Below are positions 1-5,283 of a DNA stretch of 7,235 nucleotides, one piece after another (within the stretch, counting starts at the first letter, position 1; the number at the start of each line of letters is the position of its first letter). This stretch comes from UBA9554 sp038205135. Its GTDB lineage: Bacteria; Pseudomonadota; Alphaproteobacteria; Rhodobacterales; Rhodobacteraceae. The notes under the pieces were generated by a model. It ran no database searches and was not told where the DNA came from. It was given only the letters and a program-made list of their open reading frames with translations. The position numbers and the translations under genes were made by a program. Location of the stretch: positions 1 to 7,235 of the forward strand of contig JBBRCF010000158.1 of NCBI GenBank assembly GCA_038205135.1, given 5' to 3'.

Positions 1-39
1 CAATTGGCGAAAAGGCAGGATCGTTGTATCTTCATTCAT
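1..39 (-). CDS. Transposase N-terminus, probable IS256 family (partial, runs off left edge)
   Basis: Only 13 codons are visible, reading MNEDTTILPFRQL from an ATG at 39. A strong ribosome binding site (GAGGAG, 54-49 on the minus strand) lies nine bases upstream, which supports this as a real start. From memory of the family, many alphaproteobacterial IS256-type transposases open with a similar stretch containing LPFRQ, followed by a DPLTE-like motif that would lie outside the window. The catalytic DDE residues cannot be seen. The neighbouring decayed phage genes make a mobile element plausible here. The family call rests on a very short match and could be wrong; a start codon with a good ribosome binding site is the secure part. 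Confidence 0.45.
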   Translation of the reverse strand, partial: MNEDTTILPFRQL

Positions 40-94
40 GGCGTATCGCTCCTCGTGAGGTTCTGGCTGGCTTGATCACCTGCCACGATACGCC
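40..94 (-). promoter_or_regulatory. Leader inverted repeat immediately before the transposase start
   Basis: A perfect 9-base inverted repeat has arms GGCGTATCG (40-48) and CGATACGCC (86-94), with 37 bases between them. In the minus-strand transcript the proximal arm fills exactly the spacer between the GAGGAG ribosome binding site and the ATG. A folded leader would therefore hold the translation start next to a stem. Some insertion sequences (IS10, IS50) use such folds to block translation of transcripts entering from outside. That role here is inference. Confidence 0.4.
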
Positions 95-160
95 GCCTTT
101 CAAATCACGCCATCACCCAAATTCCCGCATAGCTCACTGACCAACCGGCTGACGGCGAGT

Positions 161-448
161 GTGGCCCCGGCGCTGGAGGCGGTGGCGAATGCGCGGGCCG
201 ACATGGCCCGCGGTACCGGGCCCAACGTGATCGTCTGGTACGGGGTAGCGTTCATCACGCAGATCGTGATCTTCCCGGTCTTCGGGCTGCACACTACGCT
301 GGCGCAGAACCTGAAGATGGGGCTGGTCTTCACAGGGATCAGCATCATCAGATCCTTCGCCTTGCGGCGACTGTTCGAACGGATCAGGGTTGCCAATCGT
401 TCCGGCGACCATGCCGAACATGCAAAACCTGCACCGCCTCGTCGATGA
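161..448 (+). CDS. Small phage-associated membrane protein (DUF7220-like)
   Basis: From a GTG at 161 the frame gives 95 residues. Residues about 22-42 form one hydrophobic helix (NVIVWYGVAFITQ, then FPVFG) and about 51-65 a second one (LKMGLVFTGIS), followed by a basic patch SFALRRLFERIR. This order of Q-x-x-x-FP-x-FG, a second helix and R-S-x-x-LRR-x-F is the pattern I recall for short prophage proteins named DUF7220. Function is unknown. The first 20 residues (ending DMARGTGP) do not look like the usual N-terminus, no ATG or clear ribosome binding site precedes the GTG, and the frame stays open upstream to position 59. The C-terminal 16 residues run antisense into the toxin gene. The gene may be a 5'-damaged copy, or use another start. 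Confidence 0.5.
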   Translation: MAPALEAVANARADMARGTGPNVIVWYGVAFITQIVIFPVFGLHTTLAQNLKMGLVFTGISIIRSFALRRLFERIRVANRSGDHAEHAKPAPPRR

Positions 449-695
449 CATCAGAGTAGATGCGCCAGCGCGTCGCCTTGCCATAAAGCGCACGGCGGAA
501 TGGGAGGTCTAAATCCTGCAACTCCGGGGCAATTGGGCGTGCGTCGGGCATGGACCCAAGCCCAAGGATGGTTTCCCGAATGCCCGCGAGCCATTCGTCC
601 GCAGCCCTCGGCTTGCGGTCGCGCAGCCAGACCCACGACGCGGTCAGATCATCCGCCGCGTTCGGCGTGATGATCACGGGCAAGGGGGTGGTCAT
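384..695 (-). CDS. ParE/RelE-family toxin of a type II toxin-antitoxin system
   Basis: This is a 103-residue protein. It has the compact RelE/ParE layout: a short first strand (VIITPNAADDL), two helices carrying W-x-x-DRKPRAADEW and the segment up to LGLGSM, then a strand-rich C-terminal half (RRALYGKATRWRIY) ending in VLHVRHGRRNDW. The final V-L-x-V-R-H-G-R-R motif is typical of ParE-like toxins (RelE/ParE superfamily, PF05016). Family members inhibit DNA gyrase (ParE type) or cleave mRNA on the ribosome (RelE type); which applies cannot be told here. Its ATG overlaps the antitoxin stop by four bases (ATGA), so the two are translationally coupled. Length is normal and no damage is seen. Its 3' end overlaps the tail of the plus-strand membrane-protein frame by 65 bases. 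Confidence 0.85.
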   Translation of the reverse strand: MTTPLPVIITPNAADDLTASWVWLRDRKPRAADEWLAGIRETILGLGSMPDARPIAPELQDLDLPFRRALYGKATRWRIYSDVIDEAVQVLHVRHGRRNDWQP

Positions 696-967
696 TTTGT
701 CTGGGCAAGGCCGTCGAAGAAGCGGCTGGCCTCGATGCCTTCACCGGTGCGGGCCTGCGTCAGACCCTTGCGGATCCCCGCGACTGTCTCGGCATAGTCG
801 AGCTGGTCCTGCATGTCTTGCCACGCGGCGGCGTCGATCACGACGACCGACGGCTTGCCGTTTACGGTCAGGATCTGCGGACGTCCGGTTTCCTTGATGT
901 GCGCGATCAAACGGGCCGAGTCCCGCTTGAACTCGGTCAGCGGGGTGATGTCCTTGGTGATGTTCAT
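692..967 (-). CDS. Phd/YefM-family antitoxin
   Basis: This is a 91-residue antitoxin that precedes and overlaps the toxin gene. The N-terminal half (MNITKDITPLTEFKRDSARL, then GRPQILTVNGKPSVVVID) matches the Phd/YefM DNA-binding and dimerisation fold: start strand, helix beginning with the L-x-E-F-K-R region, and the Q-x-L-T-x-N-G-K-P beta-hairpin. The charged C-terminal part (YAETVAGIRKGLTQARTGEG) is the expected toxin-neutralising segment. I chose the ATG at 967 because family members start with this strand and because the upstream alternative at 988 lies inside the inferred operator. The ribosome binding site is weak (GGCAGG). The protein should bind ParE and, with it, repress its own promoter at 980-1030. 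No damage is seen. Confidence 0.85.
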   Translation of the reverse strand: MNITKDITPLTEFKRDSARLIAHIKETGRPQILTVNGKPSVVVIDAAAWQDMQDQLDYAETVAGIRKGLTQARTGEGIEASRFFDGLAQTK

Positions 968-979
968 GACTGGCCTGCC

Positions 980-1030
980 GACGCGCATCGAATTCGGTGC
1001 GAATATCGCGCCTGTTTCGATGCGCGTCCA
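980..1030 (-). promoter_or_regulatory. Promoter and palindromic operator of the toxin-antitoxin operon
   Basis: A perfect 13-base inverted repeat, GACGCGCATCGAA (980-992) and TTCGATGCGCGTC (1016-1028), lies 13 bases upstream of the antitoxin ATG at 967. On the minus strand a sigma-70-like pair overlaps it: TGGACG (1030-1025) and GATATT (1007-1002), 17 bases apart and each 4/6 to consensus. One arm covers the -35 and the other lies just downstream of the -10, so a bound repressor would occlude RNA polymerase. A smaller GCGA/TCGC palindrome (999-1009) sits over the -10. Autorepression by Phd/YefM proteins is known for the family; its use at this site is inference. Confidence 0.6.
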
Positions 1031-1042
1031 GGTGCTTGGCTG

Positions 1043-1258
1043 TCAGCGGATCGTGTAGACGCGTCCGCGCCCTGCGACCTTCCCTTAGGTCACCGCGAGG
1101 CCGAGCTATTTCTTCAGCGCCCCGGCCATGGCACCCCTTATCGTGTGAGCCGCCCAGTCGAGGGCAACCATGATCTCCTCGATGGTCGCACCGTCCCGCG
1201 CGCGCAGCATGGCGATCAGCTTGGCGTGCTTGGTGCCCTCGCGCGGCGTGCGCGCCTT
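1043..1258 (-). pseudogene. DUF3489-type protein, disrupted by two in-frame stops
   Basis: Read on the minus strand from about 1258, the frame gives KARTPREGTKHAKLI, then GATIEEIMVALDW, AAHTIRGAMAGALKK, a TAG at 1108-1106, LGLAVT, a TAA at 1087-1085, and GKVAGRGRVYTIR before a TGA at 1045-1043. This follows the C-terminal domain of DUF3489 proteins, small winged-helix-like proteins with the pattern GTK-x-x-x-L-I, W-x-x-HT-x-RG-x-x-x-G-x-LKK-x-LGL and GRG-x-x-Y, without gaps across both stops. The TAG most simply derives from a lysine AAG. No proper N-terminus is visible; upstream the reading frame is not recognisable. Function of the family is unclear, though such genes are common in prophage and integrated-element regions. 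The TA promoter lies just beyond its 3' end. Confidence 0.7.
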
Positions 1259-1364
1259 GGGCACTGGGCTTGGAACCGGCCACGATGCAGAGGGCCTTGG
1301 AAAAACATGTACGCGCCCACCTCGACGAGCTTGCCGAGGTCCGGCCTGACTTCCGGTCAAGATC

Positions 1365-1534
1365 ATGGCCTGACGGACTTCGACGGCGCGGCGGAAATCC
1401 TGCGTACCTGGGGCGCGGGGTTGACGCCGGACCCGGACCTGACCGTCTCGGAATGGGTGGACATGCATCGGATGCTGTCGGGCCGGGCGTCTGCTGCACC
1501 CGGGCGGTATCGCAAGGCGGGCACGCCTTACATG
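1365..1534 (+). pseudogene. Phage terminase large subunit (GpA type), N-terminal fragment
   Basis: The plus-strand frame from 1370 reads LTDFDGAAEILRTWGAG, then LTPDPDLTVSEWVD, MHRMLSGRASAAPGRY and TPYM. D-x-x-LTVSEW-x-D-x-HR-x-L-x-x-x-x-SAEPGRY-x-x-x-x-TPY is the conserved opening of GpA-like terminase large subunits, the ATPase/nuclease that packages phage DNA. Only about 55 of the usual 600 or so residues remain, and neither the Walker motifs nor the nuclease domain is present. The likely original ATG (1365-1367) is one base out of frame with the rest (ATGGC then CTGACG), suggesting a frameshift at the second codon. After TPYM the similarity ends abruptly where the minus-strand fragment 1528-1689 begins. 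It cannot make a functional terminase. Confidence 0.7.
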
Positions 1535-1689
1535 CCGGCCGCCACCTGCTTGAGCCGCCGCATGGCACGCGGATAGTGCTCAGACTCGATGAACCCGATA
1601 TCGAACCGATCCCGCAACTTTCGGGCCTCGCGCCTCTTGCGCAATACGGGGTCATTCTCCACCGCGGCGACCCACCTGCATTGATGCAT
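1528..1689 (-). pseudogene. Unrecognised protein fragment, probably truncated
   Basis: The minus strand encodes 53 residues from an ATG at 1689. The segment ENDPVLRKRREARKLRDRFD followed by IGFIESEHYPRAMRRLKQV looks like genuine protein: charged and helical, with G/C-rich codons and no low complexity. I do not recognise a named family. The last residues (AAGM and the TAA) lie exactly at the point where the plus-strand terminase fragment breaks off, so the natural C-terminus was probably lost at this junction. The true N-terminus is uncertain because the frame is open further upstream, where the translation (arginine- and glutamine-rich) no longer looks like protein. No ribosome binding site stands out. 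It may equally be chance coding potential. Confidence 0.35.
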
Positions 1690-2020
1690 CTGACACTGAG
1701 CGAGACGTTGGGCTGGCCGACGCGACCCGCCCTGAAACGCAGGTGTTCGCTGGGGTCGGATGCGGTGTACGACTGTGGCTTTGGCCCCGCGGCCGCGATG
1801 GCAACCCAGCCCCTTCACTTGCCGCGCGCCGGCGGCGCCGGAAGATGATCAGGCCGTGATTGGGCGCTAATCCGGCTGCAGGCCGCAGCATGTTGCCGAT
1901 TGCCGGGGTCGATACACGCCAAGGCTGTTCCTCCCGGCGGCCCTGCGTGACGCCCATGCCCGCGAAACCGCCACAGGCGACGTTTTGGGTTCATGCCAGA
2001 ATTTCCAGACTCAAAACACC
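1690..2020. other. Stretch without a supported gene
   Basis: Open frames exist on both strands, but all translate to arginine-, proline- and alanine-rich sequence with no motif or domain pattern I can recognise. No tRNA, rRNA or CRISPR structure is visible. A short GTTTTG (1982-1987) and CAAAAC (2012-2017) inverted repeat sits near the right end, before the candidate -35 of the TRAP genes; it is too short to call an operator. The stretch forms the boundary between the decayed phage-like segment and the catabolic cluster and may contain scrambled remnants. Confidence 0.4.
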
Positions 2021-2225
2021 TTGACAGTTTCGGTACCAATGCCCGACGGTCACGCAAAACATCGAGGTTTCCCATGTCTGCTGCAGCGCTGCGACCCGCC
2101 GCTGGCCCGTCGCCGCGGCGTGATCTTGTGCCAAATCCCAGGCACGCCGCCGGGCCTGCTGACCCCGCCGGGCCTGCGGCGGCTGTGCGGCGCAGGCGCG
2201 CCATCGCCGCGACAGGGCCGTCCTG
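2021..2225 (+). promoter_or_regulatory. Candidate promoter and long G/C-rich leader of the TRAP genes
   Basis: A consensus -35 hexamer TTGACA occurs at 2021-2026, but no convincing -10 lies 16 to 18 bases downstream, so the promoter is tentative. About 200 bases separate it from the small-permease start. This leader contains two copies of CCGCCGGGCCTGC (2147-2159, 2165-2177) and a possible hairpin GCCTGCG/CGCAGGC (2172-2178, 2191-2197, loop of 12). It also carries a 50-codon open frame that ends on the permease start. A regulatory leader is possible; I recognise no known riboswitch. Confidence 0.25.
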
Positions 2226-2226
2226 A
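2074..2226 (+). other. Possible translated leader ORF (50 codons)
   Basis: An ATG at 2074 follows GAGG (2064-2067) by six bases and opens a 50-residue frame, MSAAALRPAAGPSPRRDLVP and onward, ending with RRRRAIAATGPS. Its TGA overlaps the small-permease ATG as TGATG, the same one-base coupling seen between the two permease genes. The composition (alanine, proline, arginine) has no fold or family I recognise and is also what G/C-rich noncoding DNA gives by chance. It could be a coupling leader peptide, a remnant of a lost gene, or nothing. Confidence 0.2.
2147..2177 (+). repeat. Short direct repeat in the TRAP leader
   Basis: Two identical 13-base copies of CCGCCGGGCCTGC begin 18 bases apart. 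In the candidate leader frame the 18-base period is six codons, giving the near-repeated peptide AAGPAD and PAGPAA. It may be a slippage product; no known protein-binding site is recognised. Confidence 0.5.
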
Positions 2227-2732
2227 TGACAGCGGCACTGATTACCTATGTCCGCTGGGTCGAGCGGTTCAACCATGTGATGGGCCGGGGCGCGATGTAT
2301 GGGCTGATCGTGCTGATGGCGGTGCTGCTGTATGGCGCGGTGATGCGCGGTGCGGGTACGCCTCCCATCTGGACCGATGAAATGGCGCAGTTCCTGCTGA
2401 TGGGCTATTTCATGATTGGCGGGGCCTATGCGCTGCAACTGGGGTCGGCGGTGCGTATGGACCTGTTTTATGCACGCTGGTCCGACCGGACACGGGCCAT
2501 GGTCGATGTGGCCACCATTGGCACGCTGCTGTTCTATCTGGGCGTCATGCTGTGGGGCGGCTGGGAAAGCCTGCAATACGCCATCGAGACCGGCGAACGT
2601 CGGCGGGGGTTGTGGCGGCCCTATATGGCCCCGGTCAAGGCGATGATGGTGCTGGGGATCGTGATGATGCTGCTGCAATGCACGGTGTTCCTGATCCGCG
2701 ACATCGCCCGCCTGCGTGGCAAGGTGATCTGA
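2226..2732 (+). CDS. TRAP transporter small permease (DctQ type)
   Basis: This is a 168-residue inner-membrane protein with four hydrophobic segments at about 23-40, 55-72, 96-113 and 138-157, the standard DctQ topology. The conserved W-T-D-E motif (49-52) before the second helix and the G-x-x-x-R-x-D pattern (73-79, GSAVRMD) after it are both present. In TRAP systems the small subunit pairs with the large permease and helps dock the binding protein; transport is driven by an ion gradient, usually sodium. The ATG at 2226 has AGGG (2214-2217) at a workable distance and overlaps the stop of the upstream 50-codon frame. Its stop overlaps the next start by one base, so it is coupled to the large permease. 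Length and composition are normal. Confidence 0.93.
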   Translation: MTAALITYVRWVERFNHVMGRGAMYGLIVLMAVLLYGAVMRGAGTPPIWTDEMAQFLLMGYFMIGGAYALQLGSAVRMDLFYARWSDRTRAMVDVATIGTLLFYLGVMLWGGWESLQYAIETGERRRGLWRPYMAPVKAMMVLGIVMMLLQCTVFLIRDIARLRGKVI

Positions 2733-4057
2733 TGGCCACGGAATTGATCGCCTTCCTGATGTTCAGCTCGCTGTTGCTGCTGATGCTGACGGGGCAACGC
2801 ATGTTCGGGGTGATCGGCTTTGTCGGCGTGGTCGCCGCGCTGTTGGTCTGGGGCGATAGGGGCGGGTTCGACATCGCCTTTGCGCAATCGTTCAAGGTGA
2901 TGAACTGGTTCCCGCTGATCACCCTGCCGATGTTCATCTTCATGGGTTATGTGCTGTCGGAATCGCGGCTGGCGGACGATCTGTACCGGATGTTCCACAT
3001 CTGGTTCGGGCCGGTGCCGGGGGGGCTGGCCATCGGCACGATCCTGTTGATGGTGTTGATTTCGGCAATGAATGGCCTCTCTGTCGCGGGCATGGCCATC
3101 GGGGCCACCATCGCGCTGCCGGAACTGCTGAAACGCAACTATGACAAGCTGATGGTAACCGGCGTCATTCAGGCGGGGTCCAGCCTTGGTATCCTGATCC
3201 CGCCATCGGTCGTGATGGTGCTGTATGCGATGATCGCGCGCCAGCCGGTGACGGACCTGTGGCTGGCGGGCATCGTGCCGGGGCTGATGCTGGCTGCGTT
3301 GTTCATCGCCTACATCTGGCTGCGCTGCCGGATCAATCCGGCCCTTGGCCCGGCGATGTCAGAGGCGGAACGCGCCGAGGTGCCAAGGGCCGAGAAATAC
3401 CGCCTGCTGCTGGCCGGACTGCTGCCGCTGGGCATTTTCGCGATCATGATGGTGCCCTTTGTGATGGGGTATACGCGGCTGGTCGAATCCTCGGTCATCG
3501 GGGCGCTGGCGGCGGTGGCGGTGTCGTGGTGGAAGGGCCGCATGACGCGGGATGTCTGGGAAACCTGCCTGCGCCAGACCTTGTCGGTCAGTTGCATGTT
3601 CCTGTGGATCATTCTGGCCGCGCTGGCCTTTGGTGCCATCTTTGACGGGCTGCGGGCAGTCGATTTCGTGCGGAGGCTGTTTCTGGATGATCTGGGCCTG
3701 AACCGCTGGCAGGTGCTGATCCTGATGCAGATAAGTTTCATTCTGATGGGCACGTTTCTGGACGATACAGCGATGCTGGTAATCGTCGCGCCGCTGTATA
3801 TTCCCATTGTGGGCGCGCTGGATTTCGATCTGGTGTGGTACGGAGTGCTTTATACCATCACGTGCCAGATTGCCTACATGACCCCGCCCTTTGGCTATAA
3901 CCTGTTCCTGATGCGCGCCATGGCACCGGATGCCGTGTCATTGGCCGACATTTATCGGTCGATTGTGCCGTTTGTGGGGTTGATGGTGCTGGGCCTCGGG
4001 CTGATCATGGCCTTTCCGCAGATAGCGCTGTGGCTGCCCGGCGTCGTGATGAATTGA
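2732..4057 (+). CDS. TRAP transporter large permease (DctM type)
   Basis: This is a 441-residue polytopic membrane protein with a dozen or so hydrophobic segments, the usual size for DctM. Family features include LITLPMFIFMG in the first quarter, the GSSLGILIPPS motif around residues 149-159, and in the second half a paired FLDDTAM segment followed by a YMTPPFGYN loop. LIPPS and TPPFGYN correspond to the pseudo-symmetric substrate/ion-binding hairpin regions of the ion-transporter superfamily. It forms the translocation channel with the small permease. The start is the ATG at 2732, overlapping the small-permease stop as TGATG; a longer in-frame start inside the preceding gene is not credible because the extra N-terminus is not membrane-like. 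Thirty bases separate its stop from the binding-protein gene. Confidence 0.95.
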   Translation: MATELIAFLMFSSLLLLMLTGQRMFGVIGFVGVVAALLVWGDRGGFDIAFAQSFKVMNWFPLITLPMFIFMGYVLSESRLADDLYRMFHIWFGPVPGGLAIGTILLMVLISAMNGLSVAGMAIGATIALPELLKRNYDKLMVTGVIQAGSSLGILIPPSVVMVLYAMIARQPVTDLWLAGIVPGLMLAALFIAYIWLRCRINPALGPAMSEAERAEVPRAEKYRLLLAGLLPLGIFAIMMVPFVMGYTRLVESSVIGALAAVAVSWWKGRMTRDVWETCLRQTLSVSCMFLWIILAALAFGAIFDGLRAVDFVRRLFLDDLGLNRWQVLILMQISFILMGTFLDDTAMLVIVAPLYIPIVGALDFDLVWYGVLYTITCQIAYMTPPFGYNLFLMRAMAPDAVSLADIYRSIVPFVGLMVLGLGLIMAFPQIALWLPGVVMN

Positions 4058-4087
4058 CAAAAAACCAACCCAACGGAGGGAAAGCCG

Positions 4088-5125
4088 ATGACCACTTCAA
4101 GACGCAAGTTCCTGACATCAAGCGCGCTGGCGGGCGCGGCTGCTCTGGCCGCCCCGGCGGTGCATGCGCAATCGACGCTACGCTGGCGGTTGCAGACCTA
4201 TGCGGGCTCCGCGCTGGGCGAGTTTGTGGTCAAGCCCGCCGTTGAACTGTTCAACGCCATGGCCGGCGACGAGATGCAGATCGACCTGTTCTACGCGGAC
4301 CAGCTGGTGCCCACGGGCGAGCTGTTTCAGGCGATGCAGCGCGGCACCATCGACGCGGTGCAGTCCGACGATGACAGCATGGCATCCCCCACCGAAGTGA
4401 CGGTGTTCGGCGGCTATTTCCCGCTGGCCAGCCGCTATTCACTGGACGTGCCTGCGCTGTTCAACAACTGGGGCCTGAACGAAATCTGGGGCGAGGAATA
4501 CGCCAAAGTCGGGGTGAAACATATCTCGGCGGGCAGCTGGGACCCCTGCCATTTCATCACTTCGGCGCCGATCACCAGTCTGGCCGACATGCAGGGCAAG
4601 CGCATTTTTACCTTCCCCACGGCAGGGCGTTTTCTGGCGCAATTCGGCGTCGTGCCGGTGACCGTGCCGTTCGAGGATGTGCAGATTGCGCTGCAGACCA
4701 AGGAAATCGACGGCGTGGCGTGGTGCGGCGCGACCGAGGCCTACACCGTGGGCTGGGCCGACGCGTCCAGCCATTTCCTGACCAACAACATCTCGGGCGC
4801 TTGGATCGGGCATTTCTTTGCCAACATGGATCGCTGGAATGAACTGTCGCCGAAGCTGCAGGCGCTGGTCGCGACCTGTTTCGAACAGTCGCATTACTAC
4901 CGCCAGCACTGGTACTGGGCCGGCGAGGCGCGGTTCCGCACCGAAGGCACCAAGCTGGCGCTGACGGCGATCCCGGACGCGGAATGGGCGACGGTGGAAA
5001 CTGCCGCGCGCGTGTTCTGGGACGAGATCGGCGCGGAAAGCGCGGTCAAGGCAAAGGTGGTCCAGATATTCAAGGACTATAACGCCGCGATGGACCGGGC
5101 GGGGCGGCCCTACCGTTATTCGTGA
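4088..5125 (+). CDS. TRAP transporter periplasmic substrate-binding protein (DctP type)
   Basis: This is a 345-residue exported protein. The N-terminus TTSRRKFLTSSALAG followed by an alanine-rich stretch and AHAQ is a twin-arginine signal peptide, with likely cleavage after Ala27; many DctP-like proteins use the Tat route. Family features are QLVPTGELFQAMQRGTIDAV, then GRFLAQFGVVPV with Arg181 at the position of the conserved ligand-carboxylate arginine, and PFEDVQIALQTKEIDGVAW (Asp208-Gly209). The aromatic-rich segment SHYYRQHWYW (268-277) may help shape the pocket or hinge. A strong GGAGGG ribosome binding site (4075-4080) lies seven bases before the ATG, better than those of the permeases, fitting the higher level needed for a binding protein. 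The ligand is probably a small carboxylate; the downstream ligase suggests it also bears an amine, which is inference. Confidence 0.93.
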   Translation: MTTSRRKFLTSSALAGAAALAAPAVHAQSTLRWRLQTYAGSALGEFVVKPAVELFNAMAGDEMQIDLFYADQLVPTGELFQAMQRGTIDAVQSDDDSMASPTEVTVFGGYFPLASRYSLDVPALFNNWGLNEIWGEEYAKVGVKHISAGSWDPCHFITSAPITSLADMQGKRIFTFPTAGRFLAQFGVVPVTVPFEDVQIALQTKEIDGVAWCGATEAYTVGWADASSHFLTNNISGAWIGHFFANMDRWNELSPKLQALVATCFEQSHYYRQHWYWAGEARFRTEGTKLALTAIPDAEWATVETAARVFWDEIGAESAVKAKVVQIFKDYNAAMDRAGRPYRYS

Positions 5126-5134
5126 ACAGTAGCC

Positions 5135-5235
5135 TGGGGGCGGATGCCCCCAAACAGGACGCGGGGGGCTGACGTCCCCCGCGTCCCGTGCCCAAAGGGG
5201 CCCACGGGCCCCTTTGGAAACCCCGTGAGTTTTTT
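5135..5235 (+). terminator. Triple-hairpin intergenic element with trailing T-run
   Basis: Three perfect stems follow one another after the binding-protein stop: TGGGGGC/GCCCCCA (5135-5141, 5146-5152, loop of 4), GACGCGGGGG/CCCCCGCGTC (5158-5167, 5176-5185, loop of 8) and CCAAAGGGGCCC/GGGCCCCTTTGG (5192-5203, 5206-5217, nearly closed). Six T residues stand at 5230-5235, 12 bases after the last stem, which is further than in a classical intrinsic terminator. It probably ends or attenuates the TRAP transcript, or protects its 3' end, lowering expression of the ligase and dehydrogenase relative to the transporter. Confidence 0.6.
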
Positions 5236-5283
5236 CAGCAAGATAAAGCGGTGGGCGTGAGCCTGCCGGGATGAGGGATGAGG

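Noticed and set aside
692..988. Antitoxin start at the upstream ATG (988).
   Set aside because: The extra residues MRVGRPV are not family-like, no ribosome binding site precedes it, and it falls in the operator palindrome.
741..1655. A 304-codon minus-strand frame across the antitoxin, the DUF3489 remnant and the terminase fragment.
   Set aside because: It is out of frame with the recognisable antitoxin and DUF3489 motifs, and its translation is low-complexity.
1270..1848. A 192-codon plus-strand frame whose start (ALEKHVRAHLDELAEV) looks helical and could be the tail of a terminase small subunit.
   Set aside because: Only about 20 residues look protein-like, and the rest is a shadow of other frames. 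The placement just before the terminase stub is suggestive, but the match is too short to call.
1815..2678. A 287-codon open frame on the minus strand, antisense to the TRAP small permease and its leader.
   Set aside because: Histidine-, glutamine- and arginine-rich translation without any domain pattern; it mirrors the codon bias of the real plus-strand gene.
2552..2731. An upstream extension of the large permease by 60 codons.
   Set aside because: It lies inside the small-permease gene in another frame, and its translation is charged and unlike a membrane protein; the TGATG start at 2732 fits the family.
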